Shown here: in pieces, positions 9,426-19,263 of the stretch
Numbering within the stretch: the stretch's first letter is position 1
Layout of the letters: the number at the start of each line of letters is the position of its first letter
Source: Mesostigma viride
Lineage: Eukaryota; Streptophyta; Mesostigmatophyceae; Mesostigmatales; Mesostigmataceae
Assembly: GCA_009746045.1 (NCBI GenBank)
Contig: RPFO01000931.1
Location: 19,672 to 83,671 of the forward strand
Reading direction: 5' to 3'
DNA: 64,000 nucleotides
The notes under the pieces: generated by a model
Seen by the model: only the letters and a program-made list of their open reading frames with translations
Database searches by the model: none
What the model was told of the DNA's origin: nothing
Position numbers and translations under genes: made by a program

Positions 9426-9929
9426 AGGTGTACTAGGTACTTGGCATTGAGCTTCTTCAGCTCCTCATCTCCCTCTATGTACATGACATATTTTTTGTTG
9501 TCACTCACATAGTCACGCTTATTGACCTTATAGGCCTCTATCCACTGGAAGCCCTTAAGCACTTCTAAGTGCTCCCCCGTGGTAACAAGTGCCCTAAGAT
9601 CAACCATGAACTGCGCCCACAACACATTTTCTGCCACGTCTACCCCGCTGCTGGCACGCTTTTGGTACAATTGTACCAACTGCTGGATAGGCTTGGCAGA
9701 TTGATGGATGGGTGTGGACGCACGTAGAGAGGCAAACCAATCACGGACATTGTCGCTAGCATATGCATGTGACAACTTAAACAACCACTCCCTAGCTTCG
9801 TCCTGGGTGTGGCCCTCTGGCAAACCCGGAAACACTAGCTTGTCCTCTTTCTTTTTTGGATCAAACCTGGGCCTGTTCAAGGCCATATTGGAGGTTGTGG
9901 TCGTTCCTGCTGGTTGTGGCTGCTGCTGC

Positions 9930-9961
<32 letters not shown>

Positions 9962-11593
9962 CCGCTCCCCGCCCTCGTGCCGTGTTGGTGCAGACTCCTG
10001 GGTGCCATGTCCACCCCTGCCCTGGTTGCCCCCCCTCTCCCCGTCATCCTCCCCCTCGTCCCTCTCGTCCCTCCTGCGTTTTTGCTGTGGCTGGCACGCC
10101 TCCTCCGGTGCCCTGCGTTTTGTTGGCTTCAGCGAGGCCACCAGCCTCGCCACCGTGTCTGCTAGGCGGCCATGCTCGCCCGGGGTGAGCTCCCGCCCCT
10201 CTCCAGCATCTGCTGGGCCAGTGGAGTTGCCTCCGGATGTCCTCCCGGTGGACAAGGTCGCTGGACCGGGTTCGCCCCGGTGCGTCACCCTGGTCCTTGC
10301 CGCTGTGCCGTCTCGGTTTGAAATGGTATGCGTTGGCTGCGACAAAAAATGGTAGAGTTGTTCGGTAGAAATGCGTTCATCCGGCATCAAACCAAATTCA
10401 GCTCTTACCGCCTCCCCCATGCATCCCCTCACCGCAGCCTTCTTGATGTTCTTCGACATACGGCGTCGCTGCTTCAGCATACGCCTCTCCAGGCGACCTA
10501 CGCTTTCCTCCCAGGCGGCCAGATGCCTGCGGTAGCGCTCCTCGGCTTCCCGACGAGCCGGCCCCTGCAAAGGTGCTATCTCCGCGACCTTCCGGTATTT
10601 CCAGCTCTTCAGGTCGCGGGTGAGACGCTCACACCTCACCTTGGTGTGAGACATCTTCACCCGAATCCTGGCCGCGAGCGCCTCCGCCCTGTCACGCTCT
10701 TGCTGCTCGCGCAGCTTCCTCTGCGCGATCACGTTCCGCCTCCGCTGCTTCTTCTCCCTCTCCGCCTTGAAGACCGCGAGCCTCCTCTGAGCCTCCTTCT
10801 CTCGCGCCTGCATAGCCGGCGTCATCTCCACCAGGTCGTCCGCTTCGGACGCCGACGGACCCGTCAAAGAATACTCCGACTCCTGCAGCACTCCATCAAT
10901 CTCCCTCGGGATCGTTGCCGACCGTCGAAGGCGCTGGAAACACGCCAGGTCCGCCCTCCGCACCACTTCATGGGTCGGCGACGCTGACCTCGGCGACTCT
11001 GACCTCCTCATCAATGCCGCGCGGACCTGGGCAGCATCCTCCATTTGTTGGGCGCGCTCACGTGCGCGCACTGCCAACCTCCGCTCTTCTGCGGACTCCT
11101 GCTCCTGCAGGCTCTGCGCCATGGCAGCATCTGCTGCCACCTGCGCACTGCGCGCCTCGTCTGCCGACGATGGCTGCAGTCCAAACAAACCCAGCGAGCT
11201 GGTTTCCGACACGCTGTCGGACTCCCCACTCTCCTCCTCCTCCGACTCGGGCCCCGCCCCCGCACCACGTGGTGCATATGGTGGTCCCCTCTGACGCACC
11301 ACCGGGGTCGACCCCCGCGCCCTACGCATCAGGGGAACGCGCACCACGACGTTCTCCACAACGTCACGGTACGTCGGGTCGGCTGCCGCCATCGCCGCAT
11401 CCTCAGGATGCATGGGATCCTGAGCATCCCGGTTCTCGTAATCCTGGCGCATACTTTCCAGGATCGAGTCCGACGTCCCCGAGTCATCGGACATCGGGGA
11501 CGACGACGACTGGTACCTCGTCACCGACGGCGACTCCTCCTCCGAGGAAGTCGCGCCCACAAGGGCCTTTCCCTTGTTGTTCTTGGGAGCCAT
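9383..11593 (-). CDS. Gag of copia-like element 1
   Basis: 736 residues from an ATG 104 bp inside the 5' LTR. The N-terminal 150 residues are acidic and Ser-rich. Residues ~160-190 and ~262-385 are charged Glu/Arg-rich segments likely to form coiled coils. A 14-residue glutamine run lies at 545-558. The capsid-like domain covers ~575-736 (FPGLPEGHT, SLRASTPIHQS, WIEAYKVNKRDY) and is shared with the second element at 60849-62084 (GLPEGHT, ALRASSTFHQS, WLAAYKVNKNN). Gag would form the cytoplasmic particle. It is longer than typical copia Gag because of the N-terminal extension. The frame ends early by a shift and resumes in 9126-9425. Confidence 0.8.
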
Positions 11594-11697
11594 TAGTTCA
11601 AAAAGATGGGTAAAAAAAATGGAAATGGGTGTTTGCGAACTGTACGTTTCGCACGCTCGTCGTTTTGTCGTGTATGTTTTTGGAGGTTTTTAATGCA

Positions 11698-12075
11698 AGT
11701 TATGCAACACAAAGCTGGAATGCTCGGGCACTGCCAAATGGCGTGTGTGTGCGTGAACGACGAGACACCTTGGCATTAGGATAGAATGGCACATATACTG
11801 CTGGCCAGCCGTCAACGATGGCTGGCCAGACTTTGCGTAAGTTAAACTAACTTACTGATCCTGGACGGACTAGCCTATCAGTTACAACCTGATCTAGTCA
11901 GTCCTAACATGACAACTACAGTCCCGGTACTGAGGTACCGGCTCATCACATACTGAGTATAGCCACGTGTCCATGCCACGACTGCTCTAGTCCAGCACCG
12001 TCCCAGTACCCAATTGGGCGCCGGCGGTGCTGGCACGTGTCCACTTAGGCTACAGGCGGGAGACTTAGACTAACT
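11698..12075 (-). repeat. 5' LTR of element 1
   Basis: 378 bp, appears identical to 4561-4938. It is followed by the target duplication gccac at 12076-12080. On the minus strand this LTR precedes gag and would carry the promoter. Confidence 0.95.
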
Positions 12076-12426
12076 GCCACCACTAAGCTGCATGAAAGAC
12101 ACATCCTGCCTTATTGCCACCCAATGAAACGAATGAAATGCACATGATAATGTTTTTCCAATTCCAACGGCCGTTGGCTCACAACCCCCCTCTGGGAAGG
12201 GTGGATGCCTTACGAACCAGTCAAGCCCATCTTTATGCTCAGCTAGATTTTTTGGAGGCCTTTCTTGGAAGAAAAATGGTAATAGCCACCACTAAGCTGC
12301 ATGAAAGACACATCCTGGCTGCTTGCCACCCTATCAAACGAATAAAAAGCATAAGATAATGTTTTTCCAATTCCAACGGCCGTTGGCTCACAACCCCCTT
12401 CGGGTAGAGGCCTTACGGACCAGTCA
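12076..12426. repeat. ~208-bp satellite, block 3
   Basis: One full and one partial monomer continue from gccac exactly where block 2 stopped at 4560. The final unit diverges after the palindrome (ccccttcgggtagaggccttacggacc), marking the decayed edge of the satellite. Confidence 0.9.
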
Positions 12427-12792
12427 GAAATAGTGTCCACCAAGCTGTTCCCCCCACACCCACAGTTGTCCTTGTCCACATACCTTTCCAGTACAGTTGT
12501 CCTCAGCTTCTCAGCAACGGGCGACTCCTCTCCTTGCTGCCTTGACAGATATCACATAAACAAAACACGATCACGAGAGCATCAGGATTGTTAGAGGTTT
12601 CCTCCATCGCAAAACCGTAAGATACACACACCTCAAAAACCAACTTTCTTGTCCTCCCAAATAACATATGTTTTTAAATGTAAAATAAATCACATTCATA
12701 TTCTGTCACTTGATTTAACCACACAATTTTTCAGGTCCAACGCCCGTTGGCATTACGCCTCTTCCCGGTAAAAGAGTATTTATTGCTCCAAC
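12427..12792. other. Intergenic DNA without a recognisable gene
   Basis: No convincing reading frame. It holds one palindrome copy with a mismatch (12737-12750, ccaacgcccgttgg). Confidence 0.6.
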
Positions 12793-12977
12793 CCCACAAA
12801 AAACTCGTTCCGGACCTGATCGAAGCGAAGAGCACTGCCAGGGATCGGAGTCGAGCCAGATTTGTGTGCGGAACATGATGGCTGGCCTACCTCACTCCCC
12901 AACATCAATGTGGACCTGGGTTCGAACCCTGTCAGTGCTATTCGCTTCGAACAGTTCCGGAACGAGTTTTTTGTGGG
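12793..12977. mobile_element. 185-bp foldback (hairpin) element with an internal tRNA-like T-loop
   Basis: The arms 12793-12842 and 12928-12977 are inverted copies with about four mismatches over 50 bp (cccacaaaaaactcgttccgg at the outer end). The loop carries GGGTTCGAACCC (12918-12929), resembling the T-arm / pol III box B of a tRNA gene. No target duplication is evident. It could be a small foldback element or a tRNA-derived hairpin; no cloverleaf could be folded by eye. Confidence 0.6.
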
Positions 12978-13310
12978 TGTGGAGAAATAATGTCGACATT
13001 TTCGGTGACTGTTCAGCTTAAAAAAATCACAAGCAGATGCGACGGCCCCTCCATTAAACAAATTATCCACCACTGTTGCGCTACACTAGCAATGTTTGTC
13101 AAGGTCCAACGGCCGTTGGCATCAAATAAATCACACCCATTGGTCACTCCATTTAACAAAATACCCACAACTTTTTAACCACACTAGAAATGTTTTTTGA
13201 GGTCCAACGGCCGTTGGAATCCAAAAAATGCCGAATTCATGTCAAATTTATATATATGTGACAGTTGACAGAATTAGAGATAATTAAATTATCAAACCCA
13301 GCTTTAGAAT
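12978..13310. other. AT-rich intergenic DNA with two copies of the CCAACGGCCGTTGG palindrome
   Basis: Copies at 13106-13119 and 13204-13217, each preceded by aatgtttt...aaggtcc/gaggtcc. No gene seen. Confidence 0.7.
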
Positions 13311-13371
13311 TCAATATTAGAATTCAAAATTTATTAATGAAATTTATCTTTCACCATTCAACCTCAACATT
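13311..13371 (-). pseudogene. Fragment of the F-box gene 3' end
   Basis: 13311-13365 matches 15583-15637 with about four mismatches; the latter contains the last codons and stop of the F-box gene at 15626. In this copy the reading is GAG GTT GAA TGG TGA instead of GAG GTT GAA TGA. Coding similarity stops at the mobile element that begins at 13372. It looks like a truncated duplicate. Confidence 0.55.
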
Positions 13372-13837
13372 AATCGGATTTCTCTGAAAATAGTTTATTA
13401 AACAGCATGCGGGAAAGAAAGGGCCGCCACAACCTTGTGGCTGTACATGCAGAAAGGCTTGTTAGACGAATGGGGACGGCTTGTTGTTTACCGGGGAATC
13501 CTACTGGCAACTAGCTTTGCCTTTTGTAAGTCAGGCGCCGTTTGTTTGAACGGCCGGCCATGTGTTGAATGCTGACGGAAGTTGCGTCAAAAAGCTGTAA
13601 TAAAATCTGATGTAACCAGCACTCACCAATTGATTGGTGTGCTGCTTGGTTGGGTAGTGTGTTCAGGGTTGCATTCGAAGAGTACACATGGCCTGACAGC
13701 TCAGACGTGTGACAGATGAGCTGGCTGGCTGAATTATTAAATTGTCAGCGTTAGGATATTTCTGGTTTTGCCGTTTTCCATTTTGACGGTAGGCTTGATA
13801 AGCATGGTCGGCGGGTTGTGACCCGTAATTGTTTCTT
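13372..13837 (+). repeat. Split direct repeat A1 of element 2
   Basis: 466 bp, repeated as A2 at 14908-15373 without visible differences; the copies diverge after gtttctt. Confidence 0.9.
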
Positions 13838-14788
13838 TGAATGTGCTCACTGAAGCAGTATGCGCGGCCTCGCTGCTATGGCGGCGGGGCTAAAGAAAAT
13901 TAGGCAAAGACCCCGTCCTTGCCTGCTATGAAGTCGCGGGCTTTGCGACTTCACGGCAGGTAGGGGCGGTTTGAACGGAACGGAAATTTCGCGTTACCAA
14001 TGTGCCAAGTGGTTCTGGTTGGCACCTTGCTGGGCAGCGTCTCGGTGGTCATAGAAAGTGGGCTGGGCGCCCCGCCCCGGCTGCTGGTAATTCCAGCAGC
14101 GGAGCCAATCATGTCGACTAAGAAGTCCGCAGCTGATGCGGAAACTGTGCGAAGGTCAATAGATTAATTTGGATTCCATGAGACTGCGCTGGTAGTCAGT
14201 CAGCGGCCCACCGCCTAGGGCGCTGCATGGCGCTGCCTTCGGCTTGGTGCGCGGCCCTTTTTTGTTATGGGCCAGCGAGGGATATAAGGGTGACGCGCGG
14301 CCGGCTAATTTCTTGCGTTCCGGAAGAAAATATATTTGCAAAATTCCCACAAAAGGAACCGAGTATCGGAAAGGCGTCTCGGCTGACAGTGGCAGTGTCT
14401 GGCCTTGTCGTCTCTTCCTGCTCAGCACCCGGCAGGTAGCGGTTCAAACCCTGGTGGCGTCGGAATGCGAATTTTCTGGGTTTTTATCCGGAATAATGTT
14501 TTGCTGAGGCGGCTCCGCGGATTCGCTAACCTTTTATTGTCGGGCCCCTTAGGGGGTTATTATAGCCTTGTGCGGGCTGAGTCGCCATGAAGGAGATGTT
14601 GCGACACGCCCCACTTTGTGGTCTTTTATGGAAGCGGCTACCCTCGAGGCTGCTCGGAAGAGGGGGGGGGGTCTTCTCCTTTTCTTTGTTCACTGTTATT
14701 GGGGCAACAGTGATCCTATCAAGTTTTGTTTCCTGAGCGGCGACAGTGCGGGGGAGGAGGGTAATGGCGCCAGGGACTGGGGTGGATC

Positions 14789-15510
14789 GGGGGGCTCTTG
14801 CTCCTGCATGCGAGGGAGACGAGATGACTACTTAAACCTGCCTTTGGCAGGGGCTCTACTCATTGTTTTCAATCAAATGCTGGTTTTCTTGGGAGCTCAA
14901 GTGTCATAATCGGATTTCTCTGAAAATAGTTTATTAAACAGCATGCGGGAAAGAAAGGGCCGCCACAACCTTGTGGCTGTACATGCAGAAAGGCTTGTTA
15001 GACGAATGGGGACGGCTTGTTGTTTACCGGGGAATCCTACTGGCAACTAGCTTTGCCTTTTGTAAGTCAGGCGCCGTTTGTTTGAACGGCCGGCCATGTG
15101 TTGAATGCTGACGGAAGTTGCGTCAAAAAGCTGTAATAAAATCTGATGTAACCAGCACTCACCAATTGATTGGTGTGCTGCTTGGTTGGGTAGTGTGTTC
15201 AGGGTTGCATTCGAAGAGTACACATGGCCTGACAGCTCAGACGTGTGACAGATGAGCTGGCTGGCTGAATTATTAAATTGTCAGCGTTAGGATATTTCTG
15301 GTTTTGCCGTTTTCCATTTTGACGGTAGGCTTGATAAGCATGGTCGGCGGGTTGTGACCCGTAATTGTTTCTTCCCACCCATCCCACCCTTGGGGGGCTC
15401 TTGCTCCTGCATGCGAGGGAGACGAGATGACTACTTAAACCTGCCTTTGGCAGGGGCTCTACTCATTGTTTTCAATCAAATGCTGGTTTTCTTGGGAGCT
15501 CAAGTGTCAT
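14789..15510 (+). repeat. B1-A2-spacer-B2 right-hand block of element 2
   Basis: B1 14789-14907 and B2 15392-15510 (119 bp each, ending caagtgtcat). A2 abuts B1 at 14907/14908. The spacer is C-rich (ccacccatcccaccct). Confidence 0.9.
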
Positions 15511-15625
15511 AAGTCCCCTTTGTGTTTTATTGAATTATTTAGCCATCAGCTTTACACATCATCAAAAATTGGCGAATTTCATTCAATATTAGAATTCAAA
15601 ATTTATGAATGAAATTTATGTTTCA

Positions 15626-16531
15626 TCATTCAACCTCTTCAGAATCCTCATCCAAACACAACATCACGTCCCCTTTCCACTTGTACATACTACTCTCGGC
15701 CAAATACAGCAAGCGTGCCTGCTTCCCCCCAAAAAACTTGAGATAATCCGGGGGGAAGATTGTTCCGCTGAGGACCTGCATGGCTAACTCCACCAACACG
15801 CTTGCCATATCCTCCTCCCTACACCTCCTCTCTAATAAGGCCTTCATGTCAGCGTTCTCATCAAATCCCATAATCAGAACTGCACATGCCATTCCTCCCC
15901 CCTGCAGAGGCAGCCCCTCCAAAAGCTTCACCCATTCTGCCTCCCTACGCGCTCTCCTCCCCGGAGGAAAAAAAATTTCCTCATCCGGGTCATAAGGAGT
16001 ATGGCAGAACCAGAAAATGCTCCTTAACCCCCATAGTTCATAATTATCGTACAAGTCATCCATTTCCTTTCCCAATTGGCGTAAGCGAGCTGTCCACCCC
16101 CTCCAATTCCTCTCCAACACACGTCTCCTCTCAGCACGCTGGGACCTGAACAACCCTCCCATCGTCCTTGCTCGTTCATGTCCCTCTGGTGCTGGCTGGC
16201 GTCCTAACACCGCCTCAACTTCTTCACAATATACCTTAAAATACATTCCCCTTGTGACGAGTGTGTAGGGGGTGATATCAGCGCTTGCACACGTTACTTG
16301 CCCGCCATACAATTCTCGGAAAAGAGACTCAGTTATCAATGTACGAGGGCCATTCCCGAATTCGTCCACTAACCCAGAAATCAACTTAAAGCTGAATTGG
16401 GGTTCATACCTCCCCGACACCGCTTCCCTAGCCCCTCTACAAACTGCTTCAAAGCGGGCTACGTCGGGCGCCTCCATAAAAGCTGCGACTTCGGTCCAAA
16501 TTTCCCACGGCAGTGAGATATCCCCTTCCAT
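15626..16531 (-). CDS. F-box-like protein, intronless
   Basis: The frame is open from 16648 to 15626. I prefer the ATG at 16531, giving 301 residues, because it sits just before the F-box-like segment SLPWEIWTEVAAFMEAPDVARFEAVCRGAREAV and the upstream 39 residues look non-conserved; the choice is weak. F-box proteins link substrates to SCF ubiquitin ligases through Skp1. The rest has no repeats (LRR, Kelch, WD) that I recognise; it contains an Arg-rich helix (GLFRSQRAERRRVLERNWRGW) and an acidic end (CLDEDSEEVE). A palindrome copy lies ~120 bp upstream of this start (16654-16663). The stop and 3' UTR are partly duplicated at 13311-13365. The same-strand MYND gene lies upstream, 286 bp from the longer ORF. 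Confidence 0.65.
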   Translation of the reverse strand: MEGDISLPWEIWTEVAAFMEAPDVARFEAVCRGAREAVSGRYEPQFSFKLISGLVDEFGNGPRTLITESLFRELYGGQVTCASADITPYTLVTRGMYFKVYCEEVEAVLGRQPAPEGHERARTMGGLFRSQRAERRRVLERNWRGWTARLRQLGKEMDDLYDNYELWGLRSIFWFCHTPYDPDEEIFFPPGRRARREAEWVKLLEGLPLQGGGMACAVLIMGFDENADMKALLERRCREEDMASVLVELAMQVLSGTIFPPDYLKFFGGKQARLLYLAESSMYKWKGDVMLCLDEDSEEVE

Positions 16532-16714
16532 TATCGGCCCCGACGTCAAACTTGTCCCCTCTGCACATAACATACATTGACGTCCATCCTTAAAAAAAAT
16601 GAGGTTTTGTCGGAAAGAAAATATGCAAACGTTAGGCGAGGTTTCCAATCCCTAACGGCCGTTGGGTCACTAATTGTTGTTTAACCCACTACAGTCGCAT
16701 GAGAGAAAACGAAA

Positions 16715-16850
16715 GTCAATTTTATTCCAATTTCAAAGTGAAAGGAGAATTCACTATTACACCATTTTACAACACAAATCAGGTCAATTTTATTCCAATT
16801 TCAAAGTGAAAAGAGAATTCACCATTACACCATTTTACAACACAAATCAG
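16715..16850. repeat. 68-bp tandem duplication between the F-box and MYND genes
   Basis: Units 16715-16782 and 16783-16850 differ at only a few bases. They lie in the short intergenic stretch, likely in the 3' UTR of the MYND gene. Confidence 0.9.
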
Positions 16851-16934
16851 GACTACATACACAAATTTCAAACCCAAAATGCGTCCAGTTTTCCAGCCTC
16901 AAAAGCAAATTATTACTCTACATTTCCAGTTTTT

Positions 16935-17711
16935 CTATGAGGAAGAACCGTAGTAGAAGGTGAAGGAGAAGTCAACCTCAGAGAAGTCGACCTCGGTTCC
17001 ATCCAGTATGGTCGTCCTGTTTACCCCCCTTATCACCCCTGCCAGCCCCTCCCTTGCTTGCCTCAGACGTTCGCATCTATCCTTATGCCTACTCCAGTCA
17101 GCACGCTGGCACTCCTCACTGCAATATCTGGCATCCCTACATCCTCTACACCACTTCTGAGGGCCTGTGTCGCACCCACACCCCTCCTTGGAGCAATTTC
17201 GCATACCACGCATGGGATCCCCATCCCTCACGATCGGGTCAGAGAGCAAGAAAAAGTTCATGTTGAGGGGTACTTCTGCCCCTACACACGCATCAGCCCT
17301 CACGCGCAGGGAAGACGTAACATTCGGGTAAAATGCGCGCTTGTAGGTGCACCCAAGCTGAGCCCCTTCCTCTTCCCCCAACTCTATCTTTGGCCCCTTT
17401 GTAATGAACGACACCAAAAGGCGGAACTCCCTCGTTGGGTCTATTGGCGCTCTTAGATCCATCTGTGGTACGAAAAAACCCTCTTGAATACAGAAGTTCA
17501 TATCAGCTAGCTGGGCGTACATAACCCTCTCCATTTGGCTGAACGAATCAAACGCCAATAAAACGGCCAAGTGGCGGCCTGTCTTCTCCTGCGCGACACG
17601 AACTTCCTCGAATATGACACGCGACAGAAAGCGAACTTGTTTGTAAACGTTTTGAAGGACGCTTCCGTAGACTTCATTCACGATCTCGGACTCATTCGCG
17701 ATCTCGGCCAT
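16935..17711 (-). CDS. MYND zinc-finger protein, intronless
   Basis: The ORF opens at 17735; the ATG at 17711 (MAEIANES) is chosen by analogy with MAETGEL in the paralogue at 505. Numbering from the upstream Met, the MYND finger has C181, C186/C188, C196-x2-C199, Y204-C205-x3-C209, H217-x3-C221, with the typical CQ.ADW..HK. The N-terminal ~100 residues form a domain shared with the partial gene at 1-505 (GRHLAVLLAFDSFSQMER, EFRLLVSF) and not otherwise recognised. MYND fingers usually bind proline-rich peptides, so a protein-interaction role is likely, but its function is unknown. It sits in tandem with the F-box gene on the same strand. Confidence 0.75.
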   Translation of the reverse strand: MAEIANESEIVNEVYGSVLQNVYKQVRFLSRVIFEEVRVAQEKTGRHLAVLLAFDSFSQMERVMYAQLADMNFCIQEGFFVPQMDLRAPIDPTREFRLLVSFITKGPKIELGEEEGAQLGCTYKRAFYPNVTSSLRVRADACVGAEVPLNMNFFLLSDPIVRDGDPMRGMRNCSKEGCGCDTGPQKWCRGCRDARYCSEECQRADWSRHKDRCERLRQAREGLAGVIRGVNRTTILDGTEVDFSEVDFSFTFYYGSSS

Positions 17712-17891
17712 CTTTTTCAGGGAAAAAACGAACAAAAAGATTTACATCGCGGCCAAAAAAACGCGTTTTCCCATTAGTGTGTTTGCCTAATTTATTGTAA
17801 TCATTCATTTTTAAAACAGTCAGGTCCTTCACAACCTCAGAAAATGATTTCATTAAATTGGCATATACATTTAAAAACATCTTAGGTCGCA

Positions 17892-18146
17892 CTACTTTTT
17901 GCGTTTCAGTTTACGTTTGTTTCCCGGTTGAATAAAGTTGACACCATCCCCTTCATCGTCGGAAATTAAGGCCGGCATTTCGTCCACTTCAGCTTGTACA
18001 TCATCTTTTTTCATCACAACCATGGCTGGAATTGAATCCCAAAATTTCTCAATCGCTCTAACAACTTCGGCTGGCAGTTTTTTGGCCCCCCGTTCAACTG
18101 CCTCTCTCTCCTGGTTCGACACCGAAACGTCCTTGTCTTTCTCCAT
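17892..18146 (-). CDS. Small hypothetical protein with acidic stretch and basic tail
   Basis: ATG at 18146 (MEKDKDVSVSNQERE), 84 residues; the frame is open up to 18185. The sequence is charged, with PAEVVRAIEKFWDSIPAMVV in the middle, an acidic patch (ISDDEGDG) and a terminal NKRKLKRKK that could be a nuclear localisation signal. No family recognised. It is followed by the MYND gene on the same strand; it may be an exon or a chance ORF. Confidence 0.35.
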   Translation of the reverse strand: MEKDKDVSVSNQEREAVERGAKKLPAEVVRAIEKFWDSIPAMVVMKKDDVQAEVDEMPALISDDEGDGVNFIQPGNKRKLKRKK

Positions 18147-18185
18147 TGAAAAAAACTGCACGTGAAGCACAACTGGCACAACCAA

Positions 18186-18722
18186 TGTAAGTAAACCTAG
18201 TAACTTCAGGGGCGGATTAATTCATCAGCCGGAGTACAATTTTATTTTACAACGCCAACGGCCGTTGGCATTACAGCAATGAAGTTAAGATAAAAACGTC
18301 GTAATGCAACGGCTGATAAAACTGGCGTATAATCAATAACGCAAAAAAAATTGGCAAGAACTTTTTTTTGGAGGTCCAACGGCCGTTGGCATCACGTAAA
18401 TCACAACAGCAATGATGGAAACTGATTTTGCAAGTCCAACGGCCGTTGGCATCAAGAAAATCAGAAGAGGGAGCGACTGCCCAAAAAACGCATAATAATA
18501 AAACAAGTACCTTGCAGGTGGTTGACAGACGCGAATCTTGTGTGGCGACGTGGAATCTGCAAGGAATGCGCAAAAACGTTGCAATCAGAATTACAAGGAT
18601 TACATATTTTCCACATTTAGTTTTTCAGGTCCAACGGCCGTTGGCATGAGATTAATAAGAATACCACTACATGCGTGTGAGAAAATTGTGCCGGGTGACA
18701 GAATTAAATCCAAGTTGCCCAG
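18186..18722. other. Intergenic DNA with four copies of the CCAACGGCCGTTGG palindrome
   Basis: Copies at 18255-18268, 18376-18389, 18436-18449 and 18631-18644, each followed by cat or cac and three of them preceded by T- or G-rich DNA ending in (g/a)gt or aagt. No gene seen. Confidence 0.8.
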
Positions 18723-19263
18723 CAGGTGGGAGGGAGGGAGGGAGGGAGGGAGGGAGGGAAGGAGGGAAGGAGGGAGGTAGGGAAGGAGGGAAGGAGGGAA
18801 GTAGGGAGGGAGGGAGGGAGGGAGGGAGGGAGGGAGGGAGGGAAGGAGGGAAGGAGGGAAGGAGGGAAGAAGGGAAGGAGGAAGGAGGGAAGGAGGGAAG
18901 GAGGGAAAGGAGTAGGGAAAGGAGGAGGGAAGGAGGGAAGGAGGGAAGGAGGGAAGAAGGGAAGGAGGAAGGAGGGAAGGAGGGAAGGAGGGAAAGGAGT
19001 AGGGAAAGGAGGAGGGAAGGAGGGAAGGAGGGAAGGAGGGAAGGAGGGAAGGAGGGAAGGAGGGAAGGAGGGAAGGAGGGAAGGAGGGAAGGAGGGAAGG
19101 AGGGAAGGAGGGAAGGAGGGAAGGAGGGAAGGAGGGAGGAGGGAGGGAAGGAGGGAAGGAGGGAAGGAGGGAAGGAGGGAAGGAGGGAAGGAGGGAAGGA
19201 GGGAAGGAGGGAAGGAGGGAAGGAGGGAAGGAGGGAAGGAGGGAAGGAGGGAAGGAGGGAAGG
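18723..19263. repeat. Purine-only microsatellite (GGGA / GGGAAGGA)
   Basis: About 540 bp whose plus strand is A/G with very few interruptions (isolated t at 18779, 18803, 18914 and similar). It has two near-identical sub-blocks with gaaggaggaagg and aaaggagtagggaaagg. All ORFs here are compositional. Such mirror-like purine tracts can adopt triplex (H-DNA) structures. Confidence 0.95.

Larger units (their letters stand above)
4561..12075 (-). mobile_element. Complete copia-like LTR retrotransposon, element 1, with Gag-IN-PR-RT-RH order
   Basis: 7,515 bp, coding on the minus strand. Two 378-bp LTRs (4561-4938 and 11698-12075) appear identical, and the element is flanked by the 5-bp duplication gccac (4556-4560 and 12076-12080) inside the 208-bp satellite. 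LTR ends are AGTTA...TAACT, not TG...CA. Downstream of the right-hand (5') LTR come gag, zinc knuckle plus integrase, a retropepsin-like domain, RT and RNase H. The frame is broken about five times, several of these at or next to G or C runs. 4947-5321 (3' UTR side) and 11594-11697 (leader) hold no gene. No canonical PBS is visible; the sequence inside the 5' LTR on the coding strand begins tgcattaaaaacctcc. Identical LTRs imply recent insertion. Confidence 0.9.
13372..15510 (+). mobile_element. Split-direct-repeat retroelement 2 (PAT/TOC1/Kangaroo-like, non-autonomous)
   Basis: A1 13372-13837 (466 bp), internal 13838-14788, B1 14789-14907 (119 bp), A2 14908-15373, an 18-bp C-rich spacer 15374-15391, B2 15392-15510. 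This is the architecture of the element at 1117-2910, and the ends are related: A starts aatcggatttctctgaaa against aatcggtgttctctgaac, and both B repeats hold attgttttcaatcaaatg or attgttttaatcaaatg. Both elements are followed by aa. No protein-coding domain is visible in the ~950-bp interior, so the element would depend on proteins made elsewhere. The interior contains an imperfect inverted repeat (gaagtcgcgg...cgacttcacgg) near 13930-13960. Confidence 0.8.

Noticed and set aside
9708-11613. Plus-strand ORFs opposite Gag (up to 232 codons)
   Set aside because: Antisense shadows of the GC-rich gag reading frame; no domains.
12840-12940. A tRNA gene within the 185-bp hairpin
   Set aside because: Only a T-arm-like motif is visible; acceptor, D and anticodon stems could not be paired.
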